A DNA stretch of 64,000 nt from Flavobacterium sp. ALD4. GTDB taxonomy: Bacteria; Bacteroidota; Bacteroidia; Flavobacteriales; Flavobacteriaceae. Below, in pieces: positions 9,966 to 18,859 of the stretch (position 1 is its first letter; each line of letters begins with the position of its first letter). Under the pieces are notes generated by a model, which was given only the letters and a program-made list of their open reading frames with translations, was not told the DNA's origin and made no database searches. Where the stretch lies: contig NZ_PJBJ01000023.1 of the NCBI RefSeq assembly GCF_002836475.1, positions 62,001 through 126,000 of the forward strand, in the 5' to 3' direction. A program made the position numbers and the translations under genes.

Positions 9966-10098
9966 TATTTCTTTTATTCTTCAGTCGTCTCTTCGAGTGT
10001 TTTTTGCTTTGTATAATTTGGTATTAAAAATATAAGAGTTAAGCTAAAATGTATCGAGAAGCTTTGATACAATTTTAATGATATAAAAGAATAGTTCA
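9966..10098 (+). other. 133-nt internal spacer of the PKS operon
   Basis: The only sizeable gap in an otherwise coupled operon. It holds a small hairpin (TGTATC ... GATACA around 10050-10073) followed by a short AT stretch. It could attenuate transcription or carry a secondary promoter; no consensus -7 box was found. Confidence 0.35.
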
Positions 10099-11373
10099 AT
10101 GAATAGGAGAGTGGTAATAACGGGACTTGGTGTAGTTGCCCCAAATGGAGTAGGTCTTGACGCCTTTACCCATTCAATTAAAAACGGGATTTCTGGTATT
10201 AGGAAAGATCCAGATTTGGAGCGCCTGCAATTCTCGTGTCAGATCTCAGGGAAACCCGAAATTTCCACAGAACTGTCGTTACATTATTTCACGGAATTAG
10301 AACTGCGAAATTTTAACTCCTCAGGTATCTTATATGGTGTAATTGCAGGAATGGATGCTTGGAAGGATGCTGATTTACCAATAGTGCATAGCGAGAAGCC
10401 GGACTGGGACAGTGGAACTATTTTTGGAACAGGAACCTCAGGTATAGATAAATTTCGCGAAAGCATTTATAAAATCGATGATCTGCAAACCCGTAGATTA
10501 GGAAGTACGGCAGTAGCCCAGACAATGAATAGTGGCGTTAGTGCCTATTTGGGTGGGAAATTAGGTTTGGGAAACCAGGTGACCACTAATTCTTCTGCCT
10601 GTACAACAGGGGCCGAAAGTATTTTAATGGCCTACGAACGCATCAAGTCAGGACTAGCTAATCGCATGCTCGCCGGAAGTACAAGTGATAGCGGACCTTA
10701 TATTTGGGGTGGTTTTGATGCCTTGCGTGTTTGCACTTTTAAGCACAATGAAACTCCAGAGCAGGGTTCAAGGCCAATGAGCGCCAGCGCCTCGGGATTT
10801 GTACCCGGAAGCGGAGCGGGTGCCTTCGTGCTAGAAGATCTGGAAACGGCACTTTCACGAGGGGTACGTATCTATGCTGAAGTGTTAGGTGGAAATATAA
10901 ATTCGGGCGGACAACGTGGCCTGGGAACAATGACAGCTCCAAATCCTATAGCGGTTCAAAAGTGCATAAAAGATGCGATTGCCAGCGCGGGTATCCAAGC
11001 AGATGAAATTGACACCATTAACGGACATCTGACTGCCACATCAAAAGACAGTTTAGAAATAGCGAATTGGAGTGAAGCTTTAGGCAGAATAGGCATCGAC
11101 TTCCCGTATATCAACTCTTTGAAATCAATGGTGGGTCATTGTTTGTCAGCAGCCGGGAGTATAGAAAGTGTTGCAGCTGTATTGCAATTGCACCAAGGAT
11201 TTATTTTTCCTAATATTAATTGTGAAGACATTAATCCTGAAATCACAAGTATAATCGATGTATCGAGAATCCCCAAAAAATTGATTGAAACTGAATTAAA
11301 AATTATAGCTAAAGCCAGTTTTGGTTTTGGGGATGTTAACGGCTGCGTAATTTTAAAGAAATATACCGTTTAA
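10099..11373 (+). CDS. Beta-ketoacyl-ACP synthase (FabF-type KS)
   Basis: 424-residue condensing enzyme of the KAS I/II family with a full Cys-His-His triad: C168 in NSSACTTGAES, H310 in NGHLTATS, H347 in MVGHCLSAAG. The C-terminal FGFGDVN loop is a variant of the usual GFGGxN. Length and both thiolase-fold halves are complete. Sitting between a hot-dog dehydratase and an ACP, and in the same operon as a type III PKS, it probably elongates a starter acyl chain on the dedicated ACP. Together with the dehydratase it is incomplete as a fatty-acid cycle, because no KR or ER is present. Those steps would have to come from central metabolism. Confidence 0.92.
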   Translation: MNRRVVITGLGVVAPNGVGLDAFTHSIKNGISGIRKDPDLERLQFSCQISGKPEISTELSLHYFTELELRNFNSSGILYGVIAGMDAWKDADLPIVHSEKPDWDSGTIFGTGTSGIDKFRESIYKIDDLQTRRLGSTAVAQTMNSGVSAYLGGKLGLGNQVTTNSSACTTGAESILMAYERIKSGLANRMLAGSTSDSGPYIWGGFDALRVCTFKHNETPEQGSRPMSASASGFVPGSGAGAFVLEDLETALSRGVRIYAEVLGGNINSGGQRGLGTMTAPNPIAVQKCIKDAIASAGIQADEIDTINGHLTATSKDSLEIANWSEALGRIGIDFPYINSLKSMVGHCLSAAGSIESVAAVLQLHQGFIFPNINCEDINPEITSIIDVSRIPKKLIETELKIIAKASFGFGDVNGCVILKKYTV

Positions 11374-11383
11374 AAAATTAAAC

Positions 11384-11638
11384 ATGAACAAAGAAGAGAC
11401 TTTAGTACAATTAAGAAATATCATAAAGCCCTACATCAATAACGAGGAAGGTTTTGAAAATTTCACAGAAAACACAGATTTTATAGCCGATTTGAATATC
11501 AATTCGGCTAATCTGGTAGATATAATTTTAGATGTTGAAGATCATTTTAAAATCCATATCGACAATGAATCCATGGAAAAAATGGTTGATGTGAAATCGA
11601 CATTGGAAATAATAGAAACCAAATTGGCTGAAAGGTGA
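11384..11638 (+). CDS. Acyl carrier protein
   Basis: 84-residue acidic four-helix carrier. The phosphopantetheine site is S41 in DLNINSANLVDII, followed by the acidic helix II typical of ACPs. The residue before the serine is Asn rather than the usual Asp, a variation seen in specialised carriers. It begins 10 nt after the KS, and its stop overlaps the GTG start of the PPTase. This is a pathway-specific ACP, not housekeeping AcpP, which normally sits next to fabF. Confidence 0.9.
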   Translation: MNKEETLVQLRNIIKPYINNEEGFENFTENTDFIADLNINSANLVDIILDVEDHFKIHIDNESMEKMVDVKSTLEIIETKLAER

Positions 11639-12126
11639 TTGGAAACGACATTGTAGATTTGGCTTTAGCCCGAACAGAGAGCAATTGGAATCGACCTCGT
11701 TATTTGAATAAGATATTTACGCCAAAGGAACAAGTGCTGATTTCAAGAGCTGAAAATCCAGATATCATGGTATGGAATCTTTGGAGTAGGAAGGAAGCAG
11801 CCTACAAAATTTACAATAGAGTAACGGGAATACGGGGATTCTTTCCCCTGAAGTTAGAATGTATTTACGAAAACACCCGTAAGGGCTCCGTGCGATGCAA
11901 CGGATATACCTTCTATACGAAAACTGAAATAGTAAAGGATAAAATACACACTGTCGCAGTTACTGACAAAATGGATTTTAAAACAGTATTGGAGCTGGGA
12001 CCTGAAATAAAAATAATAAAAAAGAAGGGAATTCCATTTATGATTGAAGACACCACTGATGTTATAAAACCAGTTTCATTAAGCCATCATGGGCGTTATA
12101 GCGCTTCTGTAGGACTAAATAAATGA
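11635..12126 (+). CDS. 4'-phosphopantetheinyl transferase
   Basis: 163-residue member of the Sfp/AcpS superfamily. It has the N-terminal MIGNDIVDL motif (Mg-binding aspartate) and the WSRKEAAYKI motif (Glu and Lys for metal and phosphate) near residue 50. The start is GTG at 11635, overlapping the ACP stop (GTGA), so the two are translationally coupled. It would convert the neighbouring apo-ACP to the holo form. It is single-domain and AcpS-like in the start motif, but longer than AcpS. Last gene of the operon. Confidence 0.9.
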   Translation: MIGNDIVDLALARTESNWNRPRYLNKIFTPKEQVLISRAENPDIMVWNLWSRKEAAYKIYNRVTGIRGFFPLKLECIYENTRKGSVRCNGYTFYTKTEIVKDKIHTVAVTDKMDFKTVLELGPEIKIIKKKGIPFMIEDTTDVIKPVSLSHHGRYSASVGLNK

Positions 12127-12310
12127 AGTATACTCATGGATCACAAAAACAAGTAACCCATAATACTTTGGTAGATCAAACTTCTAAATACTTATTTGGC
12201 TCCGATTAAAATAATTAATCTGTGAAGAATTGTGTAATCTGTGCCAAGTTTTTGGATGGGTAGTATAGCAATGGTATAAACTTAAAGTATGGACTTAAAA
12301 ACATAATGGC

Positions 12311-12907
12311 TTACTTAATACCTAATCTTGACTTTAATTTTAGAAACAACAAAGCTGTTTTATAAGCGTCTTCTGTTGACGAATTTCTATCGCTATGTGG
12401 GATTTTATAAATTTCGGATAATTGATTCAACGAGAATTGCTTATCAGTAATATCGTTTAATTTCAGATGCATCATATCAATATCCAAGGCTTCATTTTTC
12501 AATCGACCACACTCTAATTTTTCTAAGACTACATTGATCATTTCAACATCAAAGTCGACGTGGTGTCCCACTAAAACGGAATTTCCTATAAATTCAATTA
12601 GGGATTTTATAGCATCTGTTTCCCCTAATTTATTCATCTTGCTTTCAATGATAAATTCATTTGAAAGCTTATTGTCATGCAGGTATTTGTATTGCAGTAA
12701 AATGGTTTCAAAACTGTCACCAATAAATATACTGTCATCTACTACGGCGAAAGCGCCAATAGACAAGATCACGTCTTTATGCGGATTCAGTCCTGTAGTT
12801 TCGGTAGAGATCACGACATACCGATTCGATTTTTTATCGAATTTCGAAAGATATGTTTTCCAGAATTCAGGAAGTTCTTTATTTATATTTTTAATCCATT
12901 CTAGCAT
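12311..12907 (-). CDS. DEDDh exonuclease-fold protein with altered catalytic residues
   Basis: 198-residue RNase T/DNA polymerase III epsilon-like domain. The fold is clear, but two of the five catalytic positions are changed. The first motif reads STETTG, so the usual Asp is S34, with E36 kept. The third motif reads NSSTEDA, so the general-base His is N175, with D180 kept. The second-motif D120 in GHHVDFD is intact. It follows the cNMP/CBS/DUF294 gene by 2 nt, in the same order seen in many bacteria where the pair lies near acs. This suggests a nucleotide-binding partner or a non-canonical nuclease rather than a proofreading exonuclease. Confidence 0.85.
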   Translation of the reverse strand: MLEWIKNINKELPEFWKTYLSKFDKKSNRYVVISTETTGLNPHKDVILSIGAFAVVDDSIFIGDSFETILLQYKYLHDNKLSNEFIIESKMNKLGETDAIKSLIEFIGNSVLVGHHVDFDVEMINVVLEKLECGRLKNEALDIDMMHLKLNDITDKQFSLNQLSEIYKIPHSDRNSSTEDAYKTALLFLKLKSRLGIK

Positions 12908-12909
12908 AA

Positions 12910-14826
12910 CTAGGAAAATTGAGTCAGTTGAAACTTATTTTTAATTAATTCTTCTAATTCCCTCATTGGAGTTAGCGCATTTTTCAGCTTTTCTTTATCA
13001 ATTTTTGACAACTCCTCTAAATTTACAAACTGACCGGAGTCTTCGTTTTTCAAACCCTCCACTGTTTTTAACTTTGATAAAGTTAAGAAAGCTTCAGCAC
13101 AATTTAGGTATATTTCCGAATATTTTGGATCGTTAATAGCCAATTGCTTAAAGCGGGTATAAGTGTTGTTAATCCCCTTAATACCATGACTTAGCGTAAA
13201 TAAACGGGCGCCATCTATAAGCGGCATCAAAGCACGGGTCTTTATGTTGAATTTATCTTTATTGGGACCCGTTTCTTCAACAATAAACTTTTTGAAAAAA
13301 CTTAAAGGCGAATTTTTTCTCAAAGCGTCGTTTCCTAAAAAGTCAAAGAATAAGGTATTGTTATTCGCATTTTTGAAAACGACATTGCTAATCGCGTCTT
13401 CAATTTTTGATTCGCCAAAAACAAGTTCATAATCAAAGAATATACTGCTCAAATTATTACTGTTTTCACCGGGAGTGTTCATCCAGCTGTCATACTGTTT
13501 TATCCAGTCTGTCAATGATTTGCACCACAACATATTGCTTGCCATATGTCCGTTAGGGCATAATTCATAGCCTATTTTTTCAAGTGTCAAGGTAGTTTTT
13601 TTACCTAATTCAATAAAATAATCCTTTACCTTTCTGTACTTTTCTGTGGCTACATCTTCAAAAACCAAAAAGCTATCTTGATCTGTAAGCAGCAATTGCT
13701 CTTTCCTTCCCTGGCTGCCAATACTTAACCAAGCAAAGCGAGCAGGAGGGGAGCCCAAATCTAAAATGCTAAGTTCGATTGCCCGCTTTAAAAGTGCAAA
13801 ATTGATCTCAGCCGTTATATTGGAAATGTGGGAAAGGGGAATATTTTTATAAATGGAAGTTTGGATAAGATCTGTGAGTCGTACCCGAATTTGCTTTAGT
13901 TCTTTCGAAGTTTGAGCACGCTTAATTTCTTTAATCAAAACACCGGGATTACTGGCTTGTGCCACAATCAAATCGTGTTCTGAAATAACTCCTTTTACAT
14001 GCGATTTATCAGTCCCGTCCACTGTTACGCATAAATGGGTGACATTGTTTTTTAACATTAGTAATTGTGCTTCTGCTAGCGAAACATTCTCCGGTACCGT
14101 TACCACAGGAGACGACATGATTTTATCCACTGAAACAGTGATTGGAAATCGGCCCGTAGCAATTTTAGAAGACATATCCGTATAAGTAACAATTCCGATA
14201 GGAGTGCTAGCCGCACAAACAACAGCGCTATTAACTCGCATTTCAGCCATAAGCTGAGCCACTTCGCTGACAATGCTGTTGGCAGTTGTTGTCAGTGGGG
14301 TATTATTGTACGATAAAGTTTGAAAATATTGCATCTCAGATTGTTGGTCCGTGTAAAATACGGTATCTGAAATCAGACTTCCACGTGAACTTTCATTGTC
14401 TTTAGAACTGGGTTTATTTGTCGCAAAATTCTCCAGTAAATAATTTAAAACGGCGGTATTATTCGCTACAAACGGTCGGAAAACAGCAATAGGAATAGCG
14501 TAAACTATACTTTCTTCGCGTGCCTTTGCCGTCATTCGATAATTATTTTTTGCGAAAAAAGGACGCAAACCAAAAATAGCACCTTCGTGACATTTATTTA
14601 AAATCGTTTCTTCAGCATCAGCTATAACAGATAAGTGTATCACTCCTGAGGCAACAACATAAAAGCTGTCGTGTAGTACATCATTAAACTGGAACAGTGT
14701 TTTGTTTTTTTCCAAGTTTACTACGCGGATACTCGCAGCAATATCAGATAACTCTTGAAAAGTTAATTGATCAAATGGCGCGTATTCCTTTAAAAAGTCA
14801 GCAAAGTGTTCTACAATCGTGTTCAT
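12910..14826 (-). CDS. cNMP-binding / CBS / DUF294 nucleotidyltransferase-like protein
   Basis: 638-residue cytoplasmic signalling protein. Order of domains: cyclic-nucleotide-binding domain (about 15-125), two CBS repeats (about 170-290), DUF294 nucleotidyltransferase-like domain with GSQGRKEQLLLTDQDS (about 365-380, retaining the G-S and D-x-D of GlnD-like enzymes), then the DUF294_C substrate-binding region. This architecture is known in several phyla and often sits with an exonuclease-like gene and acetate-activation genes. Its exact reaction is unknown. Probably a sensor of nucleotide or energy status that acts through the downstream exonuclease-fold protein. Confidence 0.88.
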   Translation of the reverse strand: MNTIVEHFADFLKEYAPFDQLTFQELSDIAASIRVVNLEKNKTLFQFNDVLHDSFYVVASGVIHLSVIADAEETILNKCHEGAIFGLRPFFAKNNYRMTAKAREESIVYAIPIAVFRPFVANNTAVLNYLLENFATNKPSSKDNESSRGSLISDTVFYTDQQSEMQYFQTLSYNNTPLTTTANSIVSEVAQLMAEMRVNSAVVCAASTPIGIVTYTDMSSKIATGRFPITVSVDKIMSSPVVTVPENVSLAEAQLLMLKNNVTHLCVTVDGTDKSHVKGVISEHDLIVAQASNPGVLIKEIKRAQTSKELKQIRVRLTDLIQTSIYKNIPLSHISNITAEINFALLKRAIELSILDLGSPPARFAWLSIGSQGRKEQLLLTDQDSFLVFEDVATEKYRKVKDYFIELGKKTTLTLEKIGYELCPNGHMASNMLWCKSLTDWIKQYDSWMNTPGENSNNLSSIFFDYELVFGESKIEDAISNVVFKNANNNTLFFDFLGNDALRKNSPLSFFKKFIVEETGPNKDKFNIKTRALMPLIDGARLFTLSHGIKGINNTYTRFKQLAINDPKYSEIYLNCAEAFLTLSKLKTVEGLKNEDSGQFVNLEELSKIDKEKLKNALTPMRELEELIKNKFQLTQFS

Positions 14827-15150
14827 AGTTCTGTAATAATGTCCAGCGGTAAAAATAATAAAATAAATATTTATATGCTTGCATATCGAATCTTAATTCT
14901 TGGTTTTATTAAATAGTAGTTATTCTCAGTTTTTAGTAGAGATAGAGGCTGTATAAAATCATTTTACTTACGATAATTTAAATGAAGTATTTGTTTCATT
15001 ATAATTTCTATTTTACATAATATAAATTATAATTCAATTATATTAATCCTTTTTATTATCAAGTATCAAGATTTATCCATTATTATATTCTTTAGACCAC
15101 AATACTTTTATAATCAAACTATCTTTGTAAAAACTAAAATTCTTATAATC
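14827..15150. promoter_or_regulatory. Divergent intergenic region with a plus-strand promoter
   Basis: A 324-nt, very AT-rich gap between divergent genes. On the plus strand TATCTTTG at 15120-15127 matches TAnnTTTG, with a TTTAG-like -33 sequence about 20 nt upstream; it would drive the DUF2237 gene. No equally good box was found for the minus-strand DUF294 gene. No coding remnant seen. Confidence 0.5.
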
Positions 15151-15513
15151 ATGATTACAACATTAAACGTTTTCGGACAACCTTTAGAAAACTGCTCCTG
15201 CGATCCAATGACAGGTTATTTCCGCGATGGTTTCTGCAATACTATTTCATCTGACTCTGGAACTCATGTTGTTTGTGCAATTGTGACAAATGAGTTTTTA
15301 GAATATTCATTAAAAAAAGGAAATGATCTAATCACGCCAAAGCCAAACTGGAATTTTCCTGGATTAAAAGCTGGTGATAAATGGTGTTTATGTGTTTCCC
15401 GCTGGAAAGAAGCTGAAAAAGCTAATGTGGCTCCAAAAATAGATTTGAATGCAACACATCAATTGGCATTAGAATATGTATCATTAGAATTATTACAACA
15501 GTATTCTATTTAA
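15151..15513 (+). CDS. DUF2237 family protein
   Basis: 120-residue soluble protein that fits the DUF2237 family over its full length. It has two closely spaced cysteines near the start (CSCDP), a GYFRDGFC segment, and the family signature GLKAGDKWCLCVSRWKEA near residue 68. The family is widespread and its function unknown; the conserved cysteines hint at metal binding or redox. A -7 box sits 24 nt upstream. The 3' neighbour is a decayed gene on the opposite strand. Confidence 0.85.
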   Translation: MITTLNVFGQPLENCSCDPMTGYFRDGFCNTISSDSGTHVVCAIVTNEFLEYSLKKGNDLITPKPNWNFPGLKAGDKWCLCVSRWKEAEKANVAPKIDLNATHQLALEYVSLELLQQYSI

Positions 15514-15517
15514 GACG

Positions 15518-15950
15518 TTAAGCAATCAATCTAGCAACTGATTCGCCACTTGTCATAGAGACATTTAAAGATTCATTAAATTTCATATCTCCCGCTAAGT
15601 AAATAGTGTCGGAAAATTTAAACTGGCTGACTACCCCGATAATCAAAGTGTTCTAAATCTGGTAAAGCTTTTTTTATTTTGTAGCGCTTTATAAAACGCT
15701 TACTAATAATGCTACAGTTGTTTTTCAACTCGGTTAATACTTGTTGTGTAAAAAATATTATTTATTAAAGCATCGGCATCAGATACTAAACCAATAATCG
15801 GTTTTTTCAAGGTGTCGTGTTCAACCTCAAAATAAAGATTATCAGAGGCTTTACATGCAAATGCCTTTTCTAAACCTAATATTTTAGATGCTGATGGCTC
15901 AAATAAAATCTCATTTTTACTGTCGGCGTTATATGATATAGGCTAAAAAA
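15518..15950 (-). pseudogene. Decayed FAD-dependent amine oxidase-like gene (C-terminal remnant)
   Basis: The minus strand holds the last ~140 codons of a flavoprotein of the protoporphyrinogen-oxidase/phytoene-desaturase type, spread over three frames. The first frame ends in a stop after the VSDADALINNIFYTTS stretch. The second carries CSIISKRFIKRYKIKKALP. The third carries TIYLAGDMKFNESLN and MTSGESVARLIA, the usual C-terminal FAD-binding end. The N-terminal two-thirds, including the FAD Rossmann motif, are missing. No start codon remains. This is clearly a dead fragment rather than a sequencing frameshift, because several lesions are present. Confidence 0.75.
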
Positions 15951-15955
15951 ACTTA

Positions 15956-16912
15956 TCAATTCCAAGACAGCTCATTTCTTTCTTCCCAGTATTTTTGAGA
16001 ATCAGTTTTAAAGGAGTTTAGTACTTTTAATTCCTCGTTTTCAAGTTTGAAATTATAGGCTTTTATGTTTTGTTCAAGTTGTTCTATGGTTGATGCGCCA
16101 CTAAGTAGGTATGTTGGTTCTAAATTATCCATGACATATCTGAGTGCAATAGCATCTGTGCCTACCTGATATTTTTTAGCCATAGAGTCTACAATCTGAT
16201 ATAGCTTTTGATAATGGCTAAATTTTTCGTTTTTAAATATACGGCCGTTTGCCAAAGCCTCTTTAATGATTACTGTTTTTCCAAGCTGAAGCAAATGCTT
16301 TAAAATGGCGTGTGTCGATTGTTCAAAAATATTATAAGTCACCTGATAACTATCAAACAAGTCCTCATTTTCAACTTTAATTATTAATGCTGCTTCAATA
16401 ATTTCACTTTGATTTGTTCCACTTGTAGTGATACCAATTTGTAAACCTGTTTGTTTTTTTTTTTCGTAAAGCCGTTTTAAAACGTCTTTGTTATCCAAGA
16501 TGCCACTTTCAAAAGTCGCAGAATGTACCTGGTATATGCTCAATTCGGGTTGTAGCTCTTTTGAAATTTGCCACTGCTCCAAAAGTTTGTCCAAAGAATG
16601 CTCTTTGACTTCGTGAGCTGCGCTAAAACCTAATTGCCAATTTGCCACATAGGTGTATCCCCATTTTGTACTTAGGCTAACACCCTCGTGTTGGTATTTA
16701 GAATTCCAGTTTGTTAAGAACTCCTCGCCCTTTCCATAAGAAGGAGCTGTATCAAAATAACGAATACCACTTTGATAGGCAAAATTAAGAACACTAAAAG
16801 CATTCTCCATAAAAGCCTCTTGGGATTTATCATGATTACTGTAATCCCTAATATTGATATATTCAGGTCTCCCTAAAGCCGCCAACCCTAATCCTATTTT
16901 TGTCTTTGACAT
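15956..16912 (-). CDS. Aldo/keto reductase
   Basis: 318-residue TIM-barrel NAD(P)H oxidoreductase. It starts LGLAALGRPEY, carries FDTAPSYGKGE (catalytic Asp and Tyr of the AKR tetrad) near residue 60, and has a STKWGY segment with the catalytic Lys. The region after the Lys has an inserted loop compared with classical YghZ-type AKRs. It starts 20 nt after the MsrA-like gene and is probably co-transcribed with it. Likely detoxifies aldehydes or ketones; substrate unknown. Confidence 0.88.
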   Translation of the reverse strand: MSKTKIGLGLAALGRPEYINIRDYSNHDKSQEAFMENAFSVLNFAYQSGIRYFDTAPSYGKGEEFLTNWNSKYQHEGVSLSTKWGYTYVANWQLGFSAAHEVKEHSLDKLLEQWQISKELQPELSIYQVHSATFESGILDNKDVLKRLYEKKKQTGLQIGITTSGTNQSEIIEAALIIKVENEDLFDSYQVTYNIFEQSTHAILKHLLQLGKTVIIKEALANGRIFKNEKFSHYQKLYQIVDSMAKKYQVGTDAIALRYVMDNLEPTYLLSGASTIEQLEQNIKAYNFKLENEELKVLNSFKTDSQKYWEERNELSWN

Positions 16913-16932
16913 ACAATTACTATGGTTATAAT

Positions 16933-17448
16933 TTATTTTAGATGTTTTAATTTTTCTGGATTTACTGCACTTGAAAATTGATCTAATAACAGCTTCAGTT
17001 TAGGGTTTATAAAGCTTTCGCAGAAAGGTTTCTTTGGGTTATTATAATAGTAATTGGTTATTTCTGCTCTTGAAGCTTTAAAATTTTGAAAAGGAAACAC
17101 TTGTGTTATTAATTTATTTTCTGAAAGCTTTTGAAATGTTGCAATGATTTGCTCTACTTCCAGTTTTTGGACTTCAGAAAATGTGTAAACTGCCGATCTA
17201 TATTTATGGCGCATAGAATGGTTTGAGGTGCTCTTATGCGTATGTAAGTGAATTTCAATTAGTGTTTTAACAGAAATTTCATCCGAATTAAAATATACGA
17301 TAACAGCTTCAGAAAACGAACTGTTATCTCCTATCGATGCCACATACCCTTGTTCTACTTTTATAACACCCAGTAACGACTGAAATACAGCTTCGGTGCA
17401 CCAATGACAGCCGCCACCTAAGGCTATTTTACTTTCTTTTTTTGTCAT
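16933..17448 (-). CDS. MsrA-like peptide methionine sulfoxide reductase (divergent)
   Basis: 171-residue MsrA-family protein. The nucleophilic cysteine is C14 in GGGCHWCTEAVF (standard GCFW with Phe replaced by His) and is followed by C17. The YRSAVY motif near residue 80 is conserved. Compared with typical MsrA, the segment between the GY motif and the first conserved strand is shorter: the usual YEEVxxGxTGHAE stretch is replaced by SFSEAVIVYF. Substrate binding may therefore differ. Lead gene of a two-gene unit with the aldo/keto reductase. The role in repairing oxidised methionine is inferred from the family. Confidence 0.8.
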   Translation of the reverse strand: MTKKESKIALGGGCHWCTEAVFQSLLGVIKVEQGYVASIGDNSSFSEAVIVYFNSDEISVKTLIEIHLHTHKSTSNHSMRHKYRSAVYTFSEVQKLEVEQIIATFQKLSENKLITQVFPFQNFKASRAEITNYYYNNPKKPFCESFINPKLKLLLDQFSSAVNPEKLKHLK

Positions 17449-17871
17449 ATTACTTTGTAATTTATTTGTTTAAGTCTTTATCTGAGGGAGAACACGCAAT
17501 GTTTTTTATCCAATTAATAATAGATAAAAAAAAATATTTTTATCTAGACTCCGCAGCTCTTCTAAGCTACCTATATTTAATTCGACTTCAAAATAAGTGT
17601 AAGTTAAATGTAAGTCCTCTAAATACTATTTAGGGTAGCTCTAGCCACCACAAAATGTAATTTCTGGTGTCATTTAGACAATTGTTTAAAAAAAATCAAT
17701 GACTTAGCAAAGCTTTAAGTGAAATATTATCTTCTTAAGCTATAAGATAATAACATGGTGTTGCTATAGTTCCTAATTAATAATCCAGTAATGGATACAC
17801 ATGCTATTATCAACAATTAGAAATTATGGGCTCTATAGAACTCATTTACTTTTAAATAAATGGCTCAATTT
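17449..17871. other. Intergenic region, no gene
   Basis: A 423-nt AT-rich gap. There is a short A/T hairpin around 17523-17544 and scattered short frames without family resemblance. No TAnnTTTG box is correctly placed for the flanking genes, so nothing can be called. Confidence 0.4.
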
Positions 17872-18588
17872 TTATTCAAAAGGGTTCGTTGCCCAAATAG
17901 TTACTTCAGGGATAAATCCTTTGTTACGCATTTCTACAATCGAAATAATAGTATGTGCAATATCTTCTGAACCTAGTTTGTTAGATTGTTCTTTGCGCTC
18001 GTCGCGATTCTCTCGCGATCTGTAAGTAAATGCAGTTGTGACTTCACTTGGATTTACTAAAGTTACTCGAATATTATATTTTCGCAATTCAGCCTGCCAA
18101 GATTGAGTCATACCTCTAACTGCAAATTTTGATGCGGCGAAAACTGAACCTTGTGCAAAACCTTTTTGGCTAGCGGTTCCTCCAATATTTATAATATTGC
18201 CTGAGCTTTGCTCCTTAAATTGGGACAAGAATTCTTGAGTTAACAAGGCCATTCCAAATACATTAGTATTGTACACGCTTAATAAATCGTTTTCTGTAAT
18301 TTCGCCGAGAGCTGGAAATGCTCCAATACCAGCATTATTTACCAAAGTGTCAATTTTCCCGTCTAATAAAGCTAGTGCCTCTTTGGCCTTTTGTGGTATT
18401 GATTTTAAATCACTAATGTCAAATGATAATGGAATCGCACCTATTTCGTCAGCTACTTTTTTTAGTTTGTTTTCATCTCTTCCTGTAATTACAACTTTAG
18501 CCCCTTTAGCAATAAATTGTTTAGCTGTCTCTTTTCCGATTCCGGAACTCCCTCCCGTAATTAGTACTCTTGAATTATTAATTTCCAT
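17872..18588 (-). CDS. Short-chain dehydrogenase/reductase family protein lacking catalytic Ser and Tyr
   Basis: 238-residue classical-SDR fold. The cofactor motif TGGSSGIG (11-18) and NNAG (84-87) are intact, so NAD(P) binding is expected. However, the active-site pattern is broken. The Ser position in the NIxS segment reads NIGGTAS (G137), and the YxxxK motif reads FAASK, so the catalytic Tyr is F150 while K154 remains. TTC at this position is one base from TAC. The protein is otherwise full length and not frameshifted. It could be a non-catalytic cofactor-binding protein or a natural variant with altered chemistry. Monocistronic. Confidence 0.8.
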   Translation of the reverse strand: MEINNSRVLITGGSSGIGKETAKQFIAKGAKVVITGRDENKLKKVADEIGAIPLSFDISDLKSIPQKAKEALALLDGKIDTLVNNAGIGAFPALGEITENDLLSVYNTNVFGMALLTQEFLSQFKEQSSGNIINIGGTASQKGFAQGSVFAASKFAVRGMTQSWQAELRKYNIRVTLVNPSEVTTAFTYRSRENRDERKEQSNKLGSEDIAHTIISIVEMRNKGFIPEVTIWATNPFE

Positions 18589-18859
18589 TTTATTATTTTA
18601 ATAATCGAAAAAAAATCCGATTTCTACTATATTATTTATCAGAAACACTGCCGTTTTTAAGAGCATTATGATCACCCACAGTAAAAGTAATCTTTAAATT
18701 TAACGCAGCAAAAATTCATTTTTTTTAAAATAGACATTATTTTGAAATCTTTAATTTTAGTAGCAACCCACATCGAAGCTACAGTCGCTTTGAATAAAGA
18801 GTAAACCATTATATTTTTTTAAAGCTGTTTTGAGGAATAAAAAGATTAAAGAAATGTAA
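18589..18859. other. Intergenic region, no gene
   Basis: AT-rich sequence between the SDR start and the IS3 remnant. No FNR-like box, no convincing promoter and no coding resemblance found. Confidence 0.35.
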
